Source of the DNA: Luteolibacter arcticus
GTDB taxonomy: Bacteria > Verrucomicrobiota > Verrucomicrobiia > Verrucomicrobiales > Akkermansiaceae
Length of the DNA stretch: 64,000 nt
Direction: 5' to 3'
NCBI RefSeq assembly: GCF_025950235.1
Contig: NZ_JAPDDT010000011.1
Location: 144,791-208,790 of the forward strand
Every line of letters starts with the position of its first letter. Positions within the stretch are counted from its first letter, which is position 1. The position numbers and the translations under genes are program-made. This document shows positions 53,370 through 61,527 of the stretch, in pieces. Under the pieces are notes generated by a model. The model ran no database searches. It saw only the letters and a program-made list of their open reading frames with translations, and was not told the DNA's origin.

Positions 53370-56327
53370 ATGACGTTTACATTTACTCGTTCCCTGATTG
53401 TAGCCATCGCCCTCGCGCATCCCGCGATGGCGGAAGTCCAACCGCTGGCCCACTACAACCTGCAAGGTGAAGGCGGCATCCGCGACACCGCGGCTCCGCC
53501 AACGCTACAGGGGCAGGTGAAGGATGCGCCGCCGCTGAATCGCCAGGGCTCGCCCAAGATCATGTCGAACAGCCCGGACCCGCGCCGCCAGGTTTCGGAT
53601 TCCTCGATCAAGTTTGAGAATGACGACCAGTGCTACAGCACCGGCAAGAATCTCGCCAACGGCGATCGATTCCTCGTCGAGGTGTGGGCCTATGCCACCA
53701 AGGGGAATGACCCCGGTCTTCATGCGGTGCTTGCCAATGGCAATGGCGGGAGTGGCTTCCTGATCGCCCAAAGTGGTGATCAGTGGCAGGTCTTCGTTGG
53801 CGGCGTGGGCGGCACGTCGATCGGCAAGGTCACGGCGGAAAAGTGGACGCACCTCGCGATCGTCCGCGAGGGCGGTAGCTGCAGCGCGTGGATCGATGGT
53901 GTGCGCGCGGGTGATCTGCCTGGCGTGGGCGGGGGGGCGGCCAACTTCTCGCTTGGGGCGTCCGCGCCCGGGAAGGAGCCGTTCCACGGCTGGATCTCGG
54001 AAGCACGTGTGTCCACATTCAAGCCGGGCGAATTCGAAGTGACCGACTTCCTGTTGGACCAGACCAAGATGAAGGCGCTGAAGGAGTCCGAGCTCGCCGA
54101 GCGCTCGCGTTTTATGGAGGGCCTGCTCCAGACGCCGGGCGTCAAGGTGGTGAAGGAGTTCGTCGAGAGGCCTGCCACGGCTGACTGGCTGGTCGAGCCG
54201 CCGACGCAGCCCGCTTCGGTGCAGCTCCGGATCGATGACAAGAAGCAGTCGGCCCAGGTGTTGGTCACGAATGGCCTCGTCAGCCGGACCTTCCACATCA
54301 CCGACAAGAATCTCTCCTGCATCAGCCTGCGTCGGATCGACAAGGACATCGAATTCGTCCGCTCGATCAAGCCGGAGGCGCGGATCTGCCTCGATGGGCA
54401 TTGGCTCGAAGTCGGCGGGCTCACCGGCACGCCCGACGAGGCCTTCCTCACGCCGTCGTGGTTGCCGACGCTTCGCTCGAAGCCCGGCAGCTTTCAACTG
54501 GTCGGCATGGAAACCGGTGCCTGCGTGAAGCCTTACGAATGGCAGCCGAAGTGCAACGCGCCGAAGGACATCGCGTGGCCGGCCAAGGGCCAGCGGCTGA
54601 CCTTCCGCTTCGCCGCTCCCGATGGCAGCCCCTACAAGGGCACCGGCGTGGCCGTGAGCTACGAGATCTACGATGGCATGCCGGTGATGATGAAGACCTT
54701 CAAGTTCATCAACAAGGCGGGCAAGGACGTGGTGGTCACCAAGTTCGAGAGCGAGCACCTGGCGGTGCAGCCGAGCAACTCGCGGATGATGCACGTGGAA
54801 AGCGACTACTCGTTCGCGCTGGCCAATGCCACCGACAAGGGCAGCGGCCTCGGCATCCATGTCAGCGGCGGCAAGTCGGAGTTCTTTGACTACTCCTTCG
54901 GCGGCGGCACGACCCGCTTCGTGCGCGACCCGAGCTGGGGCTCGATGGCCACGCTCAACCAGGCTGAGGACCTCTTCCTCGACGACCCGCAGAACGCGCT
55001 GCTGCTGAGCCGGCCGACGGTCGGTCCGAACTGGACGGTCAAGCAGGGCGAGTCGTTCGATGCCTTCCGCACCTTCACCATCCTCAACGACACCACCGAG
55101 AAGGAGCGCTTCCACCTGGCGCAGCGGCGCTTCTACCGGAAGCTCGCGCCGCAGACCAACGAGAAGATGTTCGAGGTCCACGCGCCGTCCTCCCACAACG
55201 TGAACCACCTGCGACCGCTGATCGACCAAATGGCGGAACTCGGCTTCGAGATGCTTCAGGCGCCCGAGCACCCGGGTAGCTTCAACTACGCGGACACCTC
55301 GGAGGCCAACATCCAGACGATGAAGGCTGTCTGCGACTACGGCAAGACCAAGGGCGTCAAGGTCGGTGCCTACCAGCTCATGATGGCCTCGCAGGGCTGG
55401 GGCTCGGCGGAAGACAACTACAACTGCATCAGCCCGGCCTCCGGCAAGCCCGGCAGCCTCTTCGGCCAAAGTGCCTGCGGGGCCAGCGCCTGGTCGGACA
55501 TGTACTACGATAACATGTGGAAGACCATCGAGGCCGCCGGCATGGGGGCCTTCAAGCCCGATGGCCCGTATCACGGCGATCCGTGCGCGGCCAAGGATCA
55601 CCCGCACCACAAGGGACTCGAGGACTCGCAGTGGGCCCAGTGGAAGTGGATGTGCAAGGTCCTCCACGAAGGCCAGCGCCGGGACCTCTACCTGACCATC
55701 CCCGACTGGTATTTCCTCAATGGCCAGGCCTGCACCGGCATGGGCTACCGCGAGGCTACCGACAACATCGACATCAACCTGCAGACCCTCATCTACCGCC
55801 AGTACATCTACGATGCGACCTGGCACAAGACCGCGCAGATGGGCTGGGTCAACCTCAACACCGAGGTGCTGCACGGCGGCATGGAGAAGAACCTCGACAA
55901 GTACGAGCGCACCTTCTTCGGCATGCTTGCCTCCGGCGCGCAGGTATGGGTCCGCGGGCACGCCCTCTACGACGGTCCTAACAGCCGCGCGATGCTGAAG
56001 AAGTGGATGGACTGGTACGACCGCCACGAGCAGGTCATCCTCGGAGACATCATCCACCTGCGCCGCCCCGATGGCCGCAGCCTCGACTACTACCTGCACG
56101 TCGATCCCGCCGGGAAGGAGAAGGGGATGCTGCTGGTCTTCAATCCGCTCGATCAAGAGGTGACGAAGGATCTCACGGTGCCGCTCTACTACACCGGACT
56201 GCGGGGTGGTGCTTCGATGCGGGAGAAGGATGGGCAGGCGGAATCGATCAAGCTGGATCGCGAGGATCAGGCCAGGATTTCGGTGACCTTGCCGGCTGGG
56301 GGATTCACGTGGATTACCTTTGAATGA
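53370..56327 (+). CDS. Secreted LamG-domain protein with alpha-galactosidase-like (clan GH-D-like) C-terminal region
   Basis: A 985-aa exported protein. A signal peptide spans ~1-20 (LIVAIALAHPAMA). A LamG domain lies at ~75-230 (WTHLAIVREGGSCSAWIDG). A beta-sandwich lies at ~290-590 (RTFHITDKNLSCISLRRI; VTKFESEHLAVQPSNSRMMH). A barrel-like region at ~600-900 contains FKPDGPYHGDP near residue 727-737. KxD is the nucleophile pattern in several alpha-galactosidase/alpha-GalNAcase families. I cannot assign a CAZy family from memory. The position after a symporter and before GH112 suggests it releases a Gal- or HexNAc-containing sugar outside the cell (inference). Confidence 0.55.
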   Translation: MTFTFTRSLIVAIALAHPAMAEVQPLAHYNLQGEGGIRDTAAPPTLQGQVKDAPPLNRQGSPKIMSNSPDPRRQVSDSSIKFENDDQCYSTGKNLANGDRFLVEVWAYATKGNDPGLHAVLANGNGGSGFLIAQSGDQWQVFVGGVGGTSIGKVTAEKWTHLAIVREGGSCSAWIDGVRAGDLPGVGGGAANFSLGASAPGKEPFHGWISEARVSTFKPGEFEVTDFLLDQTKMKALKESELAERSRFMEGLLQTPGVKVVKEFVERPATADWLVEPPTQPASVQLRIDDKKQSAQVLVTNGLVSRTFHITDKNLSCISLRRIDKDIEFVRSIKPEARICLDGHWLEVGGLTGTPDEAFLTPSWLPTLRSKPGSFQLVGMETGACVKPYEWQPKCNAPKDIAWPAKGQRLTFRFAAPDGSPYKGTGVAVSYEIYDGMPVMMKTFKFINKAGKDVVVTKFESEHLAVQPSNSRMMHVESDYSFALANATDKGSGLGIHVSGGKSEFFDYSFGGGTTRFVRDPSWGSMATLNQAEDLFLDDPQNALLLSRPTVGPNWTVKQGESFDAFRTFTILNDTTEKERFHLAQRRFYRKLAPQTNEKMFEVHAPSSHNVNHLRPLIDQMAELGFEMLQAPEHPGSFNYADTSEANIQTMKAVCDYGKTKGVKVGAYQLMMASQGWGSAEDNYNCISPASGKPGSLFGQSACGASAWSDMYYDNMWKTIEAAGMGAFKPDGPYHGDPCAAKDHPHHKGLEDSQWAQWKWMCKVLHEGQRRDLYLTIPDWYFLNGQACTGMGYREATDNIDINLQTLIYRQYIYDATWHKTAQMGWVNLNTEVLHGGMEKNLDKYERTFFGMLASGAQVWVRGHALYDGPNSRAMLKKWMDWYDRHEQVILGDIIHLRRPDGRSLDYYLHVDPAGKEKGMLLVFNPLDQEVTKDLTVPLYYTGLRGGASMREKDGQAESIKLDREDQARISVTLPAGGFTWITFE

Positions 56328-56334
56328 AAGACCG

Positions 56335-56398
56335 GGGAGGAGGGGCGAGACGCCCCTCCAACGGACTGGGGCAAGATGCCCCAGCTACGATTTGGTCA
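56335..56398. repeat. Double-hairpin intergenic element, copy 3 (core only)
   Basis: Core hairpins AGGGGCGAGACGCCCCT at 56341-56357 and TGGGGCAAGATGCCCCA at 56367-56383, with the same spacer as copies 1 and 2. One loop base differs (GAG for GGG). The left flank and inverted termini are not conserved. It lies between two co-directional genes and may reduce read-through into GH112. Confidence 0.78.
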
Positions 56399-56437
56399 GC
56401 TACCTTGTAAGACGAGATCTAACTGGTAATTCGCCAC

Positions 56438-58654
56438 ATGCAGCCTTTCGCACCCAGCGGCGTTCCGAGCCGCGGCCGGTTCACCTTGCCCACCGAGGCG
56501 GGGAAGGACGACCTCGTCCTCGACCTCGCCGCGAAGTGGGGTGCCGATACGATCCGCGATTCGGATGGGACGGAGCTTTCGCCGTCGCTCACGGCGCTTG
56601 GCTTCGACATCTTTTCGACGGTGCTGCTGACCCGTGCCGATCAGGAGTTCGTGCGGGCGCATCCGGAATTCCTGATCCGCAAGTTCTTCCGCTCCGATCC
56701 GGTCACCGCGGAGTCGGACACGGTGGTGTTGGTGCCGATGAGCGGCTTCGACGCGCGCAAGTATCGCATCGATACCTTGAACGATCCCGCCACCTGGTGG
56801 GAGGTGCATGACCGCAGCACCGGCAACAAGGTGCCGGGCTCGCAGTGGCAATTCGATGCCGCGGCTGGCACGGTGACGGTGAGCGGGATCGAGCCGTGGC
56901 ATCAGTACACGGTGAACTTCCTGGTGGAGCAGATCTGGGACTCGACCTCGATGCACAACCACCTGACCAACGGGTGGACCTGCGATCCGATCATGAGCGT
57001 GGATCCGTGGCACCCGGCGTGTTACGAGCACCTGATGCGGTGGTTCGACCGCTGGCTGGAGGAGCACCGGGCAACGACCGTGGTGCGGCTGACCACGCTG
57101 TGCTACCACTTCCCCATCGACAGCGGGGCGGATGGCAAGACGCGCTACTTCGACGGGCAAGGGTATGCCGATACGGTGAGCATTCCCGCGCTGCTGGAGT
57201 TCGAGAAGATCCACGGATACCGGCCGACCAGCGAGGACTTCGTGGATGAAGGCTACTATCGCAATACCCACCGGGTGCCGACGCCGCGGCTGCGCGAGTG
57301 GATGGAGCATATCCACCGGTTCGTGGTGCGCTTCGGTCGCGATCTCACCGATCGCATCCATGGCGCCGGGAAGAAGGCCGCGATCTTCTGGGGCGACCAC
57401 TGGATCGGCATGGAGCCGTATCTGCCGAGCTTCCAGGACATGGGCATCGACATCCACATCAATGCCTGCGAGGGCGGGGTGGTGGCACGCCGTTGCGGGG
57501 AAGCTCCCGGCCATCAAGTGAAGGAACTACGGCTGTACCCGTACTTGTTCCCGGACACCTTCAATGATCATGGCGGGCAGCCGTTGCACGACTCGCAGTT
57601 GTTCTGGGCGAATGTCCGCCGCGGGCTTCTGCGCGCGCCGGTGGACCGGATCGGCTATGGTGGCTACTTGAGCCTGGCGGACCGCTTTCCGGAGTTCGTT
57701 AGCCAGGTTACCGGGCTGGCGCAGGAGTTCCGCACCTTGATCGAGGTGACGAAATCCACGCGCTCGTGGCGGGTGCCGGTGAAGGTCGGCATCCTCAATG
57801 CCTGGGGTGCGTGCCGGTCGTGGATCCCGATGGAGGGCCGCGACCAGAAGTTCGCGGTGCCTTACAGCGAGAACATGTTCCTGCTGGCACGCAGTTATCT
57901 GCTCGAGTGCCTCGCAGGCCTGCCGGTGGATGTGGCTTTCCTGAGCTTCGACGAGGTGATCGCGCACGGCATTCCCGGCGATCTCGACGTGCTGATCAAC
58001 GATGGCGACGCCGGCACCGCGCAGTCCGGCGGGCACTACTGGCTGCAGCCGGAAGTCGTGGCCGCGGTGCGGAAGTTCGTCCATCAGGGTGGCGGCTTCA
58101 TTGGCGTGCGCGAGCCAAGCGCGCAGGCGGCGATGGGCCGGGTCTTCCAGCTCGCCGATGTGCTCGGTGTCGATCAGGAACTGGGGCAATCGCCATCGCA
58201 ACGCCCGGTCGCGGAGTGGCAGGAAAACCGCGATCACTTCATCCTTGGTGGAGAGGTGTTAGATCTGAATTTCGGCGTCACCCACAGCTACGTCGCTCCT
58301 GTGGAGCCCGGCGTGCAGGTATTGGCGACGGCACCCGGCGGTCACGTTCTTGCCTCGGCCCGCGATTGTGGTCCCGGACGTGCGGTGTATTTCGCCGGTC
58401 TGCCCGCCACGCTCGACAACTATCGCGTGCTGCTGCGCTCGCTGGTGTGGGTTTCCCGCAAGGAGGAGTCGCTGGCGCAATGGTTCGCGAGCAATCCCAA
58501 GACCGAGTGCGCGTGGTATCCCGAAGTCGGGAAGCTGGTGGTGGTCAACAACTCGCCGGACGCCCAGGTCACCACGGTGCTCGACGGGGACGGGCGCGCC
58601 TTCGAAGTGAGCCTCGCTCCCTACGCGAGCGCTTGGTTTTCTCCGGAAAACTGA
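56438..58654 (+). CDS. GH112 1,3-beta-galactosyl-N-acetylhexosamine phosphorylase
   Basis: A 738-aa cytoplasmic enzyme (no signal peptide), close to the ~720-750 aa of the family. It catalyses phosphorolysis of galacto-N-biose or lacto-N-biose to alpha-Gal-1-phosphate plus GalNAc or GlcNAc. The N-terminus GRFTLPTEAGKDD, followed by KWGADTIRDSDGTELSP, is diagnostic. The GDHWIGMEP motif at 319-327 places Asp320 where the family general acid is expected. NACEGGVVARRCGEAPG and RIGYGGYLSLADRFPEF are further family motifs, with a Rossmann-like domain and C-terminal beta domain following. There is no clear own promoter; it lies 110 bp after the hydrolase-like gene. Confidence 0.9.
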   Translation: MQPFAPSGVPSRGRFTLPTEAGKDDLVLDLAAKWGADTIRDSDGTELSPSLTALGFDIFSTVLLTRADQEFVRAHPEFLIRKFFRSDPVTAESDTVVLVPMSGFDARKYRIDTLNDPATWWEVHDRSTGNKVPGSQWQFDAAAGTVTVSGIEPWHQYTVNFLVEQIWDSTSMHNHLTNGWTCDPIMSVDPWHPACYEHLMRWFDRWLEEHRATTVVRLTTLCYHFPIDSGADGKTRYFDGQGYADTVSIPALLEFEKIHGYRPTSEDFVDEGYYRNTHRVPTPRLREWMEHIHRFVVRFGRDLTDRIHGAGKKAAIFWGDHWIGMEPYLPSFQDMGIDIHINACEGGVVARRCGEAPGHQVKELRLYPYLFPDTFNDHGGQPLHDSQLFWANVRRGLLRAPVDRIGYGGYLSLADRFPEFVSQVTGLAQEFRTLIEVTKSTRSWRVPVKVGILNAWGACRSWIPMEGRDQKFAVPYSENMFLLARSYLLECLAGLPVDVAFLSFDEVIAHGIPGDLDVLINDGDAGTAQSGGHYWLQPEVVAAVRKFVHQGGGFIGVREPSAQAAMGRVFQLADVLGVDQELGQSPSQRPVAEWQENRDHFILGGEVLDLNFGVTHSYVAPVEPGVQVLATAPGGHVLASARDCGPGRAVYFAGLPATLDNYRVLLRSLVWVSRKEESLAQWFASNPKTECAWYPEVGKLVVVNNSPDAQVTTVLDGDGRAFEVSLAPYASAWFSPEN

Positions 58655-58692
58655 GCATCGCGGCGAGCGGCGTGGGTCCCGGCGCAACTCCG

Positions 58693-58709
58693 TATGCGTT
58701 TTTGTACAA
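58693..58709 (+). promoter_or_regulatory. Candidate operator box E
   Basis: TATGCGTTTTTGTACAA lies 91 bp before the GH38-like gene, almost the same distance as box B from its gene. It shares the core TTTTTG run with box B. It lies in the 146-bp gap after GH112. Confidence 0.45.
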
Positions 58710-58800
58710 ATGGGACCAAGCACGTCTTCCGGATGGTCGATAGCTTGGCAGGAAACACCGGGGCAGCTTCGTCGCAGCCTCGAGATTTCCACCGCTCACC

Positions 58801-61512
58801 ATGCAAATCCGAGAGATCCTCCTGCTCCACCATTCCCACACGGACGTCGGCTACACGCATCCGCAGCCGGCGTTCTGGGAGCTCCAGCGCCGCATCATCG
58901 ATCAAGCGCTCGATCTTTGCGAAAGCACCGCCGACTTTCCCGATGCGTCGGCCGCGCGCTGGACCTGCGAGACCACGTGGCCGGTGATGCATTGGCTGAA
59001 CCGCGCGTCGTCTGCAAAGATCGAACGCTTCCGTGCGCTGGCGAAAGCAGGCCGGATCTCGGTGGGCGCGCTGCCGATCCACCTTTCGCCGCTGGCGAAT
59101 ACCCCGCAGTTCGCCCACGGCCTGCGCGCGGTGAAACTTCTGCGCGAGGAATTCGGCGTGCCGATCCGCACCGCGATCAGCCACGACGTGAATGGCGTGC
59201 CATGGCCGCTCACCAATCTCTTGTTAGACGCGGGCATCGAGGCGTTCCTGATGGGCATCAATGTCCACAGCGGTGGCTTTCCCTACGAGCGGCCGCGCTG
59301 GATGAACTGGCTCAGCCCCGAGGGTCGCCCGCTGCTCACCTACAATGGGATGCACTACAACACCTTCGGCCGCGAAAGCCGCTACGCCGAGGGCAGCACG
59401 GAGACCATGCAGGAGGCGCTGGGCGGCTATCTGGGCCGGCTGGAGGCTGCTGGAAATCCGCGGCACTTCGTGATGCTGACGTCCACCCATCCAGTGTACA
59501 GCGACAACTACCCGCCCGACCCGCTGCTGGTCCAGATGGTCCGCCGCTGGAATGATGAAGGGCGCTTCCCGGCGATCCGCTTCGTCACGCCGGAAGACCT
59601 GATCGACTACTATCACAAGCAGCCCGCGATTCCGGTGCCGGACATGCAGGGTGATTGGTCGGATTTCTGGAACTTCGGCTCGGCGAGCTCCGCCACCGAG
59701 ACCCGTGTGAACCGCAACACCGCGCGCCGTCTGGTCGCCACCGGTTTGCTCCAGACGGCCTTACCCGCATGCGAGGACACCACGGCACGCTCGCTGGATG
59801 CGTGGCGGAACCTGCTGCTCTTCGACGAGCACACCTGGGGTCCCGATCGCACCGTGCAGTCCGGCAGCTCCGATCCGATCGACGAGCAATGGGTGCTCGA
59901 TGCGGGCTACGCGTGGCGCGCCCGCTCGATGACCGGCTTGCTGTTCCGCGACTCGATGGACCTGCTGGCGAAGAACCCCACCAATCTAACAGCGCCGAGT
60001 TCCGTCCTCTGCTTCAATCCCGGGCCGCAGCGCCGCGGGTGCTTCATCCGCGTCCCCAAGACGTGGACCGATGGCACGTGGCGTCACTGCTCCAGCAACG
60101 TCGCGCGGATCGAAGTGGACCGCTGCCTGTGGGATGACTCCAACTCATATCTCGCCGGTCCATTCGAGTTCGAGCCCTATAGCACCGTCTCGCTGCCGGT
60201 GGACAAGCTCGTGCCCGCCGCGCCGGCCGCGTCGCTCATTGCCGAGGGCAACGTGATCGAGACGGACTTCCATCGCCTCACCTACGATCCGGAGACCGGC
60301 TACGCGACCAGCCTTTATGACAAGAAGCTGGGCCGCGAATTCATCGACGCCGATGCCAAGTGGCCGTTCTTCGGCTTCGTCCACGAGCAGCCCGATCCCG
60401 ATCACCACGACGTCACGACCGGCGAACTCGGCCGCGATGCCTACTACCAGAGCGTCTGGGACCTGCTGCATGCCGATGTCGATTGCTGGCAGTACGATTG
60501 GAAGGCGCAGCGTCGTGGCGCGGGCAAGCTGCTCGATCTGCAGGTCGAGCGTCATGCTGACGGCATCGTCCTCATCACTCGCCGCGAAGCGCCGGGCGTT
60601 CATCATGACAGCGGTGCGACGGGGACTTCCCAAGGGTTCTTCGCGCATCTGCCCGGCGATCTCATCCAGCGGATCAAGCTCAGCAGCGTGGGGCCGGTGG
60701 TGGAACTCACCGCGACCTTCACCAAGGATGAGAACCGCTGCGCCGAGGCAATCTACTTCGCCTTCCCGCTCGATCTCCCGCAGTGGTCCGCGCACTACGA
60801 TGCCGCGGGCGTGCCGGTGCGTTGGGACGTGGAGCAGCTGGAAGGCTCGTGCAAGAACTGGGTCACCACCGGCTCGTGGGCGAGCGTTCACAATGCCGAT
60901 GCCGGCGTGACGCTGGCGACGCCGGATGCGCCGCTGGTGCAGATCGGCGACTTCGGCTTCGGCCGTCCGCAAGGCTTCGCCCGCAATGCCGCCAAGCCGA
61001 TGCTGTTAGGCTGGGCGGTGAACAACTACTGGATGACTAATTTCCGCGCGAGCCAGCCGGGATCGATGCGTTTCCGCTACGAGCTGCGGACCCACGGTGC
61101 CTACGATCCGGTGGTGTCCACCTGCGCCGGCCTGGAAGCCGCGTGTCCGGTGGAAGTCCATCCGGTGATGACCGGCGTGCCGGTGGGGCGCGGCTTCCTG
61201 CGGGTGAGCAATCCGGCGGTATTGCCGCAGCAGTTTTCGCCGTGCGACGACAGCACCGGCGACTTGCTGCTGATCCTGCAAAACGTCACGGGTGAAGCGG
61301 TTACGACGGATGTCGAGCTGCCGGGCCTGCCCGCGTCCCGCATTTCCGAATCGAATGCGCTGGGTGAAACCGCGGCGTGGATTGCGGATTCATCCCGCTT
61401 CTCCGTCTCGCTGGCACCGCGCGCGACGACTATCCTGCGAGTGTCCGTGGATCGGGGCGCTTCACCGAATGGCTCGCCGCTGCATGTGCTGTGGGAGCGG
61501 GCTGCTTGCTGA
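58801..61512 (+). CDS. GH38-like glycoside hydrolase (alpha-mannosidase-type fold)
   Basis: A 903-aa protein with no signal peptide, so probably cytoplasmic. The N-terminal metal motif HSHTDVGYTHPQ (His13, Asp15) matches the GH38 HxDxGW/Y pattern. SHDVNGVPW with Asp at ~127-128 is the likely nucleophile region. LFDEHTWGPDRTV (~340) supplies the family His/Asp, followed by GH38 middle and C-terminal beta domains (~400-900; KLGREFIDADAKWPFFGF). It resembles the DUF5054-type GH38 relatives more than classical alpha-mannosidases. The substrate is unknown, but linkage with GH112 and ROK suggests glycan-derived sugars. Confidence 0.75.
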   Translation: MQIREILLLHHSHTDVGYTHPQPAFWELQRRIIDQALDLCESTADFPDASAARWTCETTWPVMHWLNRASSAKIERFRALAKAGRISVGALPIHLSPLANTPQFAHGLRAVKLLREEFGVPIRTAISHDVNGVPWPLTNLLLDAGIEAFLMGINVHSGGFPYERPRWMNWLSPEGRPLLTYNGMHYNTFGRESRYAEGSTETMQEALGGYLGRLEAAGNPRHFVMLTSTHPVYSDNYPPDPLLVQMVRRWNDEGRFPAIRFVTPEDLIDYYHKQPAIPVPDMQGDWSDFWNFGSASSATETRVNRNTARRLVATGLLQTALPACEDTTARSLDAWRNLLLFDEHTWGPDRTVQSGSSDPIDEQWVLDAGYAWRARSMTGLLFRDSMDLLAKNPTNLTAPSSVLCFNPGPQRRGCFIRVPKTWTDGTWRHCSSNVARIEVDRCLWDDSNSYLAGPFEFEPYSTVSLPVDKLVPAAPAASLIAEGNVIETDFHRLTYDPETGYATSLYDKKLGREFIDADAKWPFFGFVHEQPDPDHHDVTTGELGRDAYYQSVWDLLHADVDCWQYDWKAQRRGAGKLLDLQVERHADGIVLITRREAPGVHHDSGATGTSQGFFAHLPGDLIQRIKLSSVGPVVELTATFTKDENRCAEAIYFAFPLDLPQWSAHYDAAGVPVRWDVEQLEGSCKNWVTTGSWASVHNADAGVTLATPDAPLVQIGDFGFGRPQGFARNAAKPMLLGWAVNNYWMTNFRASQPGSMRFRYELRTHGAYDPVVSTCAGLEAACPVEVHPVMTGVPVGRGFLRVSNPAVLPQQFSPCDDSTGDLLLILQNVTGEAVTTDVELPGLPASRISESNALGETAAWIADSSRFSVSLAPRATTILRVSVDRGASPNGSPLHVLWERAAC

Positions 61513-61527
61513 TTCACCTTATCGATC

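Noticed and set aside
2276..58709. The recurring 17-bp boxes as sigma-54 promoters read on the opposite strand
   Set aside because: Read backwards they give TTGCAC-N5-TGCA, but the GG is missing and the spacing to GC is one base short of the sigma-54 GG-N10-GC pattern. The orientation would also point away from the downstream genes.
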